Positions 8,988 to 16,446 of a DNA stretch of 64,000 nt are shown here, piece after piece. The notes below the pieces were generated by a model. That model was not told the DNA's origin. It was given only the letters and a program-made list of their open reading frames with translations, and made no database searches. The stretch comes from Bacillota bacterium (GTDB taxonomy: Bacteria > Bacillota > Clostridia > Lachnospirales > Lachnospiraceae). The stretch's first letter is position 1; each line of letters begins with the position of its first letter. Position numbers and translations under genes: made by a program. The stretch lies in contig JAEYLX010000067.1 in NCBI GenBank assembly GCA_023407575.1, forward strand, positions 124,001 through 188,000, in the 5' to 3' direction.

Positions 8988-9026
8988 AAAAAAGCAACAT
9001 GAAATTAATATTCCATGTTGCTTTTT
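8988..9026 (-). terminator. Ancestral terminator of the tRNA-Glu gene, now stranded at attL
   Basis: AAAAGCAACATG and CATGTTGCTTTT form a stem with six T on the minus strand. In the prophage-free chromosome it would lie directly after the tRNA-Glu 3' end. Prophage insertion has moved it about 38.9 kb away. Confidence 0.75.
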
Positions 9027-9079
9027 CATTTTAGCAGCTCGTACGGGAATCGAACCCGTGTTTCCGCCGTGAGAGGGCG
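9022..9079 (-). repeat. attL: 58-bp direct repeat with a 3' fragment of tRNA-Glu
   Basis: This is identical to 47929-47986. It contains the T arm and anticodon arm of tRNA-Glu plus 13 bp of downstream T-rich sequence; beyond 9079 the tRNA match is lost, so this is a tRNA remnant and not a gene. Confidence 0.95.
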
Positions 9080-9170
9080 TTTATATGCTATCATCGAGTA
9101 TCATGGAGTATTATAAATGTAGGGTTTGGAGTGTTTTTCATAACACATTATCATGCGTTATATTTCTTAT

Positions 9171-9191
9171 ACTTAGAAAAAACTTAGAAAA
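9171..9191 (+). promoter_or_regulatory. Candidate integrase arm-type sites, left arm
   Basis: Two copies of ACTTAGAAAA occur 11 bp apart at 9171-9180 and 9182-9191, about 92 bp inside the left att core. The same decamer, doubled at 12-bp spacing, lies about 82 bp inside the right core (47826-47847). Paired repeats in both arms are the usual form of tyrosine-integrase arm sites; binding itself is inference. Confidence 0.6.
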
Positions 9192-9195
9192 AAAA

Positions 9196-9234
9196 CTGCA
9201 CTAGATCCATATAATAATTATTTATCTAGTGCAG
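9196..9234 (-). terminator. Terminator of the leftmost prophage gene
   Basis: CTGCACTAGAT and ATCTAGTGCAG form an 11-bp perfect stem with a T8 run on the minus strand, just after the stop of 9249-9446. It keeps phage transcription from entering the host side. Confidence 0.9.
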
Positions 9235-9248
9235 TTATATGTAATATT

Positions 9249-9446
9249 TTATATATGCGTTTCCCCCAAATAGTAGCATATTTTTTGAACGACAATCTGC
9301 ATATCAATAGACAGCTCGCTATATTTTTCAATATCATTGTTTCGATATGCATCTATCATTTCCTTTTGTATTTTAATATATTTCTTATCATTTTGCAAAG
9401 CATTTTCACATTTTAATAGAACTTCTTCTTCATGAATATTCCCCAT
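9249..9446 (-). CDS. Small helical prophage protein of unknown function
   Basis: The 65-residue acidic, probably all-helical protein has an ideal SD (AGGAGGTAATGT before ATG) and its own terminator, so it is a genuine gene. No family is recognised. It is divergent from the XRE regulator at 9621, with an inverted repeat between them, so it may be under that regulator's control. Confidence 0.7.
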   Translation of the reverse strand: MGNIHEEEVLLKCENALQNDKKYIKIQKEMIDAYRNNDIEKYSELSIDMQIVVQKICYYLGETHI

Positions 9447-9516
9447 ACATTACCTCCTATTAAGTGATATGTGACAGTTTCAATTTAAATAATTTGATAT
9501 ATTTTCCGTTCCTACA

Positions 9517-9595
9517 TAAGCATTCATAATAGATTATAAGAAATGCTTATATTTAGTCGTTTAATGTTGTCTCAAAATTTTCCATATGGTATTAT
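9517..9595 (+). promoter_or_regulatory. Promoter and inverted repeat upstream of the left-end XRE regulator
   Basis: TTGTCT (9567-9572) and TATTAT (9590-9595) are spaced 17 bp. Upstream, TAAGCATT (9517-9524) and AATGCTTA (9542-9549) form an 8-bp inverted repeat in the divergent region, a candidate operator. Confidence 0.5.
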
Positions 9596-9620
9596 TTTAT
9601 CATTTCTGTGGGGTGAGACA

Positions 9621-9914
9621 ATGGAATTTGATAGATTAGCATTTGGTAATAGGCTGCTGGAGGCCCGCAAAAATGCGGACTTAAAGCAGACTGATATAAG
9701 CAATAAATTAGGTATAAGCCAGCCAGCATACTCCAACTACGAAACTGGTACAACTGATGTTCCCCTGTCGGCTCTTTATAACATTGCATCCATTTTAGAT
9801 GTATCTGTACTTTGGCTTATGGGTATCGACAATGGTGAATTTAGTCCAGAAGAGATGTTATTAATTGATAACTTCAAAAAATATGTTAAGAGCATCCGTA
9901 AATATAAAAAATAA
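9621..9914 (+). CDS. XRE-family HTH regulator at the left end of the prophage
   Basis: The 97-residue protein is mostly an HTH_3 domain: KNADLKQTDISNKLGISQPAYSNYETG is the recognition region at about residues 15-40, and LYNIASILDVSVLWLMG follows. The ATG at 9621 is preceded by GGGGTGAG; earlier in-frame ATGs lack an SD. It is oriented opposite to the lysis genes and lies next to attL, apart from the main cI/Cro switch. It probably controls local accessory genes rather than lysogeny. Confidence 0.85.
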   Translation: MEFDRLAFGNRLLEARKNADLKQTDISNKLGISQPAYSNYETGTTDVPLSALYNIASILDVSVLWLMGIDNGEFSPEEMLLIDNFKKYVKSIRKYKK

Positions 9915-9994
9915 TATAAATATTTCTTAGTAATTTTGATTATATATATTTTAGTTGTGATATGTGTGCTGTTTGGCACACCATAGTAAAAATA

Positions 9995-10034
9995 AAGCCC
10001 TTTGTACCATGGAGAATGATACAGGGGCTTGTTT
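9995..10034 (+). terminator. Terminator after the XRE gene; rest of the gap to 10306 empty
   Basis: AAGCCC-TTTGTA pairs with TACA-GGGGCTT, followed by GTTTT on the + strand. The remaining AT-rich sequence to 10306 holds no ORF; it should contain the promoter of the next + strand pair but no clear -35/-10 match could be fixed. Confidence 0.65.
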
Positions 10035-10306
10035 TATGTACGCATATTGCACTCCCCCTTAGTTTATAATTTTATCATTAGTTAATAACGCTTCTACAGC
10101 GCCTTGTTACCAATATGGAATATATAATAATAGTCTACTGGGGAATAAACTTTACTTAAATTATACAACAATTTGTCGAAAATTTAACTAAGAAAAATAT
10201 TCCATTTATTTTGAGTTTCTACCTATTTAATGTTGCAAAAATAAGATATTTTAATATATACATATATTCCCATATATGATATAGTTGTGGCATGGGAGGG
10301 GTTTAA

Positions 10307-10666
10307 ATGTCTGATGCAACCAGTGAATTTAATAAAAATTTTGTTAAATCTATTGACCAAATATTAATAGGTGCAGTTCTTTTAATTTTAATTGCAGTTG
10401 GCATATTCCTAATTGTATTTTTTTACGAACCATCGAGCGGTATAACTGCAGCTGAATTTAATGCTATAAACACAGGTATGTCATACCGTGATGTAATTAA
10501 TATTATAGGAGAAGAAGGTACACTGTTTACAAGTGTTGATATAGGCATTGGTGATGAGTTTGCTACTCAAATATTTGTATGGTATGGGAGTAATGGTATT
10601 TCTAACGCAAATATTATGTTTCAAGGCGGTAAGGTTGTTTCAAAGGCTCAAATAGGATTAAATTAG
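10307..10666 (+). CDS. Membrane-anchored DUF3862/BLIP-fold-like protein
   Basis: The 119-residue protein has one membrane helix at residues 17-41, then a small domain with the pattern EFNAINTGMSYRDVINIIGEEG ... FVWYG ... ANIMFQGGKVVSKAQIGL. This is the pattern of DUF3862/SmpA-like (BLIP-fold) domains, usually surface exposed. It is preceded by GGGAGGGG and followed after 9 nt by the TM2 gene, so the two form a + strand pair in the accessory slot between endolysin and attL. Function unknown; surface exclusion is possible. Confidence 0.75.
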   Translation: MSDATSEFNKNFVKSIDQILIGAVLLILIAVGIFLIVFFYEPSSGITAAEFNAINTGMSYRDVINIIGEEGTLFTSVDIGIGDEFATQIFVWYGSNGISNANIMFQGGKVVSKAQIGLN

Positions 10667-10675
10667 GGGGTAATT

Positions 10676-11095
10676 ATGAATATTGATGATAATGAAATAA
10701 GCAATAAAAGTCAAATGACTACTCTTGTATTGCTATTATTTTTTGGTTCTTTAGGCTTACATAGGTTTTATGTAAATAAGTATATCACAGGTATTTTATT
10801 TATAGTTGTTGGTTGGACTTCTATCGCATTTGATTTATTAGGCTTTGGATTTGATTTTCTATCAAGAATTCTCTTTCTAGCATTTTTATTATTTGATCTT
10901 TACGCCATATACTCGGATAGTTTTACAGATAAAAAAGGTAAACTGGTCGTTGGGAAATCTAATGTGCTGGTTTACGAATCTTATGAGGAAAGAGAAAGAA
11001 TTATTTTTGATGATAGATTAAATAAGATAATGGTAACTTGTCTAGCTTTAGGCTTGTATATAGCATATTTTATGTTAAACAAGTTTGTTTTATAA
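10676..11095 (+). CDS. TM2-domain membrane protein
   Basis: The 139-residue protein carries the TM2 signature, FFGSLGLHRFYVNKYITGIL followed by an Asp-containing second helix, at about residues 20-75, and has a further C-terminal membrane helix. AGGGGGTAATT gives a good SD. TM2 proteins are small membrane proteins of poorly known role. It forms a pair with the preceding anchored protein and, being unrelated to lytic growth, looks like a moron expressed in the lysogen. Confidence 0.8.
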   Translation: MNIDDNEISNKSQMTTLVLLLFFGSLGLHRFYVNKYITGILFIVVGWTSIAFDLLGFGFDFLSRILFLAFLLFDLYAIYSDSFTDKKGKLVVGKSNVLVYESYEERERIIFDDRLNKIMVTCLALGLYIAYFMLNKFVL

Positions 11096-11207
11096 CATTG
11101 TCTATAATGTATAGCAAGTCTTATAATTTTCGCTATTTTGTCGTATTTACATATTATTACATTAATGTTAGACTTTACTTGGATGAAATAGAATAGAGAT
11201 GTTGTTA

Positions 11208-11247
11208 ATAGCCCCATGTATTACCTAACCGGTATACATGGGGCTAT
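11208..11247. terminator. Bidirectional terminator between the moron pair and the lysis genes
   Basis: ATAGCCCCATGTAT and ATACATGGGGCTAT form a perfect 14-bp stem, with TTTCTTTT on the + side. It separates the + strand TM2 gene from the end of the endolysin gene. Confidence 0.85.
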
Positions 11248-11252
11248 TTCTT

Positions 11253-11921
11253 TTATGCAAATAAATCCTTTAAAGCTTCTTTTTTAAGTAATCCACAGGT
11301 AACATCTTTATATTTCATATGCTTGCGGAATGCATTTACTGACAATATGGTAGCTGTTCCCCATATTCCATCAACTACAAGACTAGCATTAATCTTTTTA
11401 TTAAGAGCTGTTTGTATCGCCTTGGTTACAAATTTGGTGTTTTCACCCTGCTTAAAAGCAGTAGTAAAATTGCCTTTAACCTGGAAGTGAGGACTATCAG
11501 GTGTAGTGGTCCAGTTAGCTCCAGCTTCGAAACCGTATTTTTGCATCGTCTTAATTATAATCTGTGTCTGCGGATCCTTTGTATTGTATATAGCTGTCAT
11601 TTTACCATTTACAACACGTTGAGGAATAACATCAACAGCTTTTCTTGATGTATGTACGCTATTAAGAGTCCAAGTCTTTTGCCCTACTCCCGGATTGCTA
11701 TATGCCTTTGCAAAGGTACTAGTAATGCCCTTAGCTGTACACTGCGATATAGTTCTGCCTTGACAGTAAAGATAATTTTGCCTTTCTTGTGGGCGGTAGG
11801 TTTCTGTTACCAATGGGTTAACACCCTGTGCCTTTATATCTGCAATGGCTAACTCAAGCAAAATTCTTACGAGTCCATTTAATTCTGTTATATCTCTGCA
11901 GCTTGTAGTTAAATTACTCAT
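11253..11921 (-). CDS. Endolysin: M15-type (VanY/L-Ala-D-Glu) peptidase with peptidoglycan-binding domain
   Basis: The 222-residue protein has a catalytic domain with the Zn-ligand pattern of peptidase M15 (VTETYRPQERQNYLYCQGR, HTSRKAVDV, SPHFQV; H, D and H ligands) at about residues 35-150. A C-terminal PG-binding-1-like repeat follows (KAIQTALNKKINASLVVDGIWGTATILSVNAF). Start at 11921 is fixed by GGAGGAG; it overlaps the holin stop (ATGA). It degrades host peptidoglycan at lysis after holin release. Confidence 0.88.
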   Translation of the reverse strand: MSNLTTSCRDITELNGLVRILLELAIADIKAQGVNPLVTETYRPQERQNYLYCQGRTISQCTAKGITSTFAKAYSNPGVGQKTWTLNSVHTSRKAVDVIPQRVVNGKMTAIYNTKDPQTQIIIKTMQKYGFEAGANWTTTPDSPHFQVKGNFTTAFKQGENTKFVTKAIQTALNKKINASLVVDGIWGTATILSVNAFRKHMKYKDVTCGLLKKEALKDLFA

Positions 11922-12112
11922 TTCTCCTCCACTTCCGGCAAACCTGCAAAGGATGTAAGTACAGATAAAATACCTGCTAAGGCTGCCGTACTTGCTACTG
12001 CCAACCAATTAACTTGTCCTAATGCTGCGGATGTTCCAATTGTAGCAATTGCAGTCTGTGCCACTGTCTTTAATGCTCTGATACCTGCTGCTTTAAACCA
12101 TTTATAATTCAT
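11918..12112 (-). CDS. Holin, r1t-type
   Basis: The 64-residue protein begins MNYKWFKAAGIRALKTVAQTA and has two hydrophobic segments (about residues 15-32 and 35-53) and an acidic tail (GLPEVEEK), matching r1t-like holins. It sits between XhlA and the endolysin with an ATGA overlap to the latter. It would form membrane lesions that let the endolysin reach the wall. Confidence 0.85.
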   Translation of the reverse strand: MNYKWFKAAGIRALKTVAQTAIATIGTSAALGQVNWLAVASTAALAGILSVLTSFAGLPEVEEK

Positions 12113-12126
12113 ATACTACCATCCTT

Positions 12127-12393
12127 TCATAATCCGGCTCCCGCCTTAACTAATATAACAAGTAATCCTATCATTGCTGTAATACACGCACCTGCTATGG
12201 CTCTTGTAAGCCACTTATTAGTTTCTCTAAGCTCGTTTATCTGCTGTTGTTGTTGGTCTGATTTCTCCACCGATTTAATGATGTTACGCTGATTTTCGTA
12301 TACCTGGTCCTTTATCTTATCGTAACTATCAAGCTTAACCTCTATCTTGGTCAAACGGTCAAGTACCTCCCTTTCGAAAGAGCTTTCTCCCAT
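12127..12393 (-). CDS. XhlA-family lysis protein
   Basis: The 88-residue protein has a charged coiled-coil N-terminus (EVLDRLTKIEVKLDSYDKIKDQVYENQR, then QQQQQ) and one C-terminal membrane helix, the layout of XhlA/hemolysin-family proteins. It is the first gene after a terminator and 15 nt before the holin, as in xhlA-holin-endolysin lysis cassettes. Confidence 0.85.
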   Translation of the reverse strand: MGESSFEREVLDRLTKIEVKLDSYDKIKDQVYENQRNIIKSVEKSDQQQQQINELRETNKWLTRAIAGACITAMIGLLVILVKAGAGL

Positions 12394-12414
12394 ATACTTT
12401 TCCTTTCCATTAAA

Positions 12415-12437
12415 AAGGCGCTCCTTAAGAGCGCCTT
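12415..12437 (-). terminator. Terminator between the baseplate and lysis genes
   Basis: AAGGCGCTC and GAGCGCCTT form a 9-bp stem with a 5-nt loop, then TTTTT on the minus strand. It lies after the small XkdX-like gene, so lysis genes downstream need read-through or their own promoter. Confidence 0.85.
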
Positions 12438-12447
12438 AATTAAATTA

Positions 12448-12591
12448 TTATGTATTTTGCGGGTGTGAGATAATAAAATCATATTCATCCTGTGTAATTC
12501 TGCCTTTTGTTAGAGCTGCTTGCAACTGCTCTAATGTCATTTGTCCGCTAATCCAAAGCGGTAAATAGATGTTAACCCATATCTGTGCCAT
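12448..12591 (-). CDS. Small XkdX-like tail-associated protein (47 aa)
   Basis: The gene starts at 12591 with GGAGGATTAC before ATG and encodes 47 residues beginning MAQIWVNIYLPLWISG. It ends with a helical KGRITQDEYDFIIS segment like that of XkdX-family proteins found after tail-fibre genes. Position and SD support it despite its size. Function unknown. Confidence 0.65.
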   Translation of the reverse strand: MAQIWVNIYLPLWISGQMTLEQLQAALTKGRITQDEYDFIISHPQNT

Positions 12592-12600
12592 GTAATCCTC

Positions 12601-12897
12601 CTATTCTATCGATAGCATCATGATTGCGTACATTGCATCGTTCACATTGTTAACCAGTACATTTATTCTTTCTTCTGTTGTGGGTTGCGGTGTGGCATTA
12701 AGTATTTCGTCTATCTCTTCTTGCGTTAATCCTTCTACCCATTCTGTACCCGTCCATCTTGGGCAATATAATCCTTCCGGGCATATTTTATCTATATAAT
12801 AAGGATTTGGTGTGCCATCTTCCATTACAGGGAATGCATCTAGTAATACATCCTCTACAAAATAGCCATTACTATCTATCTTTCTGTAAAGCGTCAT
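12601..12897 (-). CDS. Tail-fibre-associated small protein
   Basis: The 98-residue protein begins MTLYRKIDSNGYFVEDVLLD and contains CPEGLYCPRWTGTEWVEGLTQEEIDEI. Such sequences occur just after baseplate or fibre genes in Firmicute siphophages. It has GGAGGTATA before ATG and is tightly linked to the fibre gene. It may be a fibre chaperone or cap; this is inference from position. Confidence 0.65.
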   Translation of the reverse strand: MTLYRKIDSNGYFVEDVLLDAFPVMEDGTPNPYYIDKICPEGLYCPRWTGTEWVEGLTQEEIDEILNATPQPTTEERINVLVNNVNDAMYAIMMLSIE

Positions 12898-12905
12898 TAT
12901 ACCTC

Positions 12906-14687
12906 CTAAACAAAGAAATTAATGCCACTTAGCGAAACAGAAGCATTACTTCCGCTTGTACAAACAACCGTACCATCGGTATTTATAGTTACGTATCCAT
13001 AGACACCATTAGATACAATCGGATATGTCATAACTTCATCCGGGCGATACCCCACTGGCAACGTAAAGATACTGGTTCCAATAGTACCAGATTTTACAAT
13101 ACCTTTTAAATACACACGACCAATAGAAGATTTTTTATATTTCGCTGTGCGTGTGTCGTATGCTACCCACGCATTTGTTAGTGTAGGTGTAATCCAGTTT
13201 TCTTGCGTAATATTAGCCTTATTTTTATTTAAATATATAAATAGATCCTTGTTATTTAACAGTGGGTTTGCAATACCGTTAAACCAGCTATTTGTATATT
13301 TTGCTAATAGAACGTCCATCTCCGCCATTGTAGGCTCGTTACCAGCACCGAATATTTTAGTTAAATTTAGTGCGATTACGTATTGTACTTCCATGACAGA
13401 CCCATTTGCAGCAGCTGTAGAGCTATATATTGTATCTACATTAACTCGTAATGTGGAGGTAAATGGCGCTGTTATATCAATCAAAAAACTAGGCTGATAC
13501 CAGGTGTTAAGCGTTGGATTACTTAAAATCAAAGCCATATTTTGATATAGCGCACCAGATCCATCTCTGGCCCACAAAAAGAAATAGTTACATGTATGTA
13601 AAAGCCTAACTTTTGCTTTTAAATACAACTTATCTCCTGATGAAGGAACATGACTTGTATCCTGATAAACTCGATTGGTCATGCTACTATTACCCCCGGT
13701 AGCTGTAAGAATATTGCCACTCGCACTTATTGTACTGTTAAGCGGTATCCAACCAGTAGTATTGCTAAAATCACCGTTGGTTACGTAATTTGTTGCTGCC
13801 ATGCCTGTGTTGGTTTCCACCGCGGTTAATCTCGGTGCATATGCTGTTTCCTGGGCAAGTAGTTTATTATGTATATCAGTTGCAATTACCTCGTTGTGAA
13901 GTACATCTTGTATTTCTCCATCTACAATACTATCCGTAAGAATTTTATAAGGAGTAAATTCTGATCTATTTACTTTTGTTAATAAATCCGTGTTTACCTT
14001 AATCCCTGACCATACCTCTGTATGAGACAACGAATCGTCGTTTATACCAAGTTTACCTTGAATAATACCAACCGCTTCGTCTCTTGCGTCCTTGGATTCA
14101 TCTTCACTTATCTTGGCATTTTCCTCTGATGTTTTTGCAGCGTTTTCACTGTTTTTAGCATTAGTCTCGCTTTCTTTTGCTTCATCTTCGGATTTCTTTG
14201 CATTTTCTTCACTAGCTAACGCATTTTGCTTTGATAATAACGCTGACTCTGCGCTTGCTGTAGCACTTGCAGCCATATCAATTGCTGTTTGAGCATCTAC
14301 TTTTTGTGATTGCATCATGCTAACAATCTGTAAATAAATATCCTCTGTAGGTGCAGGTACAAAGTTCGGATGAGCTCCAGATATCATTTTCACAGATACT
14401 TGATTGGTATTAAGTAATGCCCCATTTGCTATACCAAACACGCCTATATATATTGACTTTTTATTCGTTGTTATCTCTGGGGGTATACTGCACTCTGTTA
14501 CGCCATCTTCCAAGATTATCGGCGTGGCATTTGCACCAGTAGACTGAAACATAACCGTCTTTGTGTACCCGTCCCAAGCAGAATCAAAGGAAAATATACA
14601 ATCGGTTACATTAACTTCACCGGATACTATTTGATCTGCATTGGTTAACACTAGATTCTTGCCAGTAACTGTAAATATTAATTGCAT
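12906..14687 (-). CDS. BppU-like baseplate upper / receptor-binding fibre protein
   Basis: The 593-residue protein starts with a BppU-like N-terminal domain (IFTVTGKNLVLTNADQIVSG, about 1-100). A long Ala/Glu/Lys/Ser coiled coil of near-heptad repeats follows (SEENAKKSEDEAKESETNAK, about 130-215). The C-terminal half holds a carbohydrate-binding-like jelly roll (VTNGDFSNTTGWIP) and a beta-rich tip. The layout is attachment base, stalk and receptor-binding head, so it probably sets host range. Confidence 0.78.
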   Translation of the reverse strand: MQLIFTVTGKNLVLTNADQIVSGEVNVTDCIFSFDSAWDGYTKTVMFQSTGANATPIILEDGVTECSIPPEITTNKKSIYIGVFGIANGALLNTNQVSVKMISGAHPNFVPAPTEDIYLQIVSMMQSQKVDAQTAIDMAASATASAESALLSKQNALASEENAKKSEDEAKESETNAKNSENAAKTSEENAKISEDESKDARDEAVGIIQGKLGINDDSLSHTEVWSGIKVNTDLLTKVNRSEFTPYKILTDSIVDGEIQDVLHNEVIATDIHNKLLAQETAYAPRLTAVETNTGMAATNYVTNGDFSNTTGWIPLNSTISASGNILTATGGNSSMTNRVYQDTSHVPSSGDKLYLKAKVRLLHTCNYFFLWARDGSGALYQNMALILSNPTLNTWYQPSFLIDITAPFTSTLRVNVDTIYSSTAAANGSVMEVQYVIALNLTKIFGAGNEPTMAEMDVLLAKYTNSWFNGIANPLLNNKDLFIYLNKNKANITQENWITPTLTNAWVAYDTRTAKYKKSSIGRVYLKGIVKSGTIGTSIFTLPVGYRPDEVMTYPIVSNGVYGYVTINTDGTVVCTSGSNASVSLSGINFFV

Positions 14688-14697
14688 ATCATACCTC

Positions 14698-15351
14698 CTA
14701 TGTTAATCCATATCTTCTAAGCAAAGCCAATACTTGGTTTATATATCCGATAATAGTACTGGTTGTTGTTGTGGATGTCGGAAAATCGGATATACCGAGC
14801 TTTGTTGCTGGCGTAGTACTAAAAAACCCAAGTGTCGAACCACTATGATAAAACCTAGTAGTTGCTCTTAAGTGAGAAAATTCATTGTAATTGCTAGATG
14901 TATTGTGTATCGCATCTCCAGTCCATCCTAAATAAGTGCCTTGTAACGTAGATGTGGTTACATATGATGCATGAGTATGCCCGATAAGTGCATATGTCCC
15001 CGCTGCGGAAGATGATGTTAAATAGCTTGATAACGCACTTGTCAATGAAGTATTTGTAACATAATCATTAAGTATAGCTGTAAGTTCATCCTGGGTTAAG
15101 ATATCTACTGGAATATCTGTATGTAAAGATACTCTGCCAAGTATTATATAAGTCTCTGCCATTGGAGACATCAACACGGTATCATCTATAGCCGGGATGT
15201 AACTAGCTAAGTATGAATATTCTTTTTGACTTTGTGTTTCTTCCCCGTAAAAAGTGACTAAAGCGGTTCCATATCCTGTTATTTCCGTAACAGTTGCAAG
15301 TTTCATTTTTTCTTCATTTTGCTTCGGTAATAATTCATTAATTTCTACCAT
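14698..15351 (-). CDS. Baseplate/tail-tip protein with OB-like domain and stalk
   Basis: Of 217 residues, about 15-95 (KLATVTEITGYGTALVTFYG ... YIILGRVS) read as a small beta-barrel like those of baseplate spike or hub proteins. The rest is a Ser/Thr/Ala-rich stalk with SYVTTSTLQGTYLG-like repeats and a phage-tail style C-terminus. It overlaps the preceding tail gene by 7 bp, so it is translationally coupled. Confidence 0.6.
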   Translation of the reverse strand: MVEINELLPKQNEEKMKLATVTEITGYGTALVTFYGEETQSQKEYSYLASYIPAIDDTVLMSPMAETYIILGRVSLHTDIPVDILTQDELTAILNDYVTNTSLTSALSSYLTSSSAAGTYALIGHTHASYVTTSTLQGTYLGWTGDAIHNTSSNYNEFSHLRATTRFYHSGSTLGFFSTTPATKLGISDFPTSTTTTSTIIGYINQVLALLRRYGLT

Positions 15352-16445
15352 AATTCCACCACCTTTTTACATGTATGTGACATCTTGTGTTCTCCGCTTA
15401 AATCAATGCTCCATGCCGTTTCAATAACCTTTTCGGTAAAACCTAGCTTTACATTTTTTACGAGTAAACAATCAAGGTTGCTGTGATGTGGCATAACCAT
15501 TGATTTAAACTGTATGCCTCCGAATACCTGGCTTTTTTCTGTCGCAATCCTTTTTACATATTCGTCCAGGGTGGCTTGGTCTGGTATATCCGTCACAGCT
15601 TGTATATCTGTCACTACACGCCCTCTGCTTACTGTAGACAGCTTATTGCTTGCCTTATCATTTACAAAGGCAGAAATTAGGTAATCAGCTTCTGGATTTT
15701 GCACATATCGGACAAACTTATTAGGTATTGCAAACGCATCTAACGTCTCAATTGATCCTGGAAGTATAATTGATTTTTCATCCGTTCTATAAGTAAACTC
15801 GTAAGCTCTATCCATTGGATTAATGTACTTACGTACCATGCAAAAGCCTTTTTCGTCAAACCAAATCGAGTTATAATTAATCGAATTTAGCAGGTCGTTA
15901 AGTATGGTTAGCTTACTTGTGCCTATCTCATATTCTTTGTCTATGCTAAGAGTTAAATCACTATCCTGGATGCTAATTTTTGTAATGCCAGAAGAAAGTA
16001 TCAATGACCTTATAGCATCTATGTATAAAGTGTCCTTGGCTATAAAATATCTATTATCTACCTTGTCCTCTTTAAGGATTAAGGACTTGTCATAAGCGTC
16101 TATATCTCGGTATATGCCACCATCTTGTTCGGTTCTATTAGGTGAGCTTAGTAAGTATATCCCTTGAGCCCATTTAAGCCACGTAGTGCCGATTTTTAGG
16201 CAAAGATAAGGTTGCAACCTCTCGGATAAAAAATCTATCTCTTTTTTATCTATGATAGTAAAGCGTGCAGCGCCTTTCATCTCCGCTGTGGAAGTAAACG
16301 AAATGGAGCCGTTGACATTGTCAACAGCCCCGATTTTCTTCTCGTTTTTATCTAATAGATCAAATTCAAATTTAACTTCTCGGTTGGTGAGTAATGCATT
16401 TTTTACTTGTGCTGCTGTATATCCACTTTGTGCAAGCTCTTGCAT
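15345..16445 (-). CDS. Phage tail/hub protein (DUF5048-like)
   Basis: The 366-residue protein has a beta-rich N-terminus (VKFEFDLLDKNEKKIGAVDN) and a fold with GIYLLSSPNRT and PNKFVRYVQNPEADYLISA that resembles tail-hub proteins of the prophage-tail endopeptidase/gp18 type. The family name is tentative. Its place between the DNRLRE tail protein and the baseplate genes suggests a tail-tip hub role. Confidence 0.6.
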   Translation of the reverse strand: MQELAQSGYTAAQVKNALLTNREVKFEFDLLDKNEKKIGAVDNVNGSISFTSTAEMKGAARFTIIDKKEIDFLSERLQPYLCLKIGTTWLKWAQGIYLLSSPNRTEQDGGIYRDIDAYDKSLILKEDKVDNRYFIAKDTLYIDAIRSLILSSGITKISIQDSDLTLSIDKEYEIGTSKLTILNDLLNSINYNSIWFDEKGFCMVRKYINPMDRAYEFTYRTDEKSIILPGSIETLDAFAIPNKFVRYVQNPEADYLISAFVNDKASNKLSTVSRGRVVTDIQAVTDIPDQATLDEYVKRIATEKSQVFGGIQFKSMVMPHHSNLDCLLVKNVKLGFTEKVIETAWSIDLSGEHKMSHTCKKVVELW

Positions 16446-16446
16446 G

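Noticed and set aside
9034..9079. Possible second tRNA-Glu at the left repeat
   Set aside because: Only the 3' portion matches; D arm and 5' acceptor strand are missing beyond 9079.
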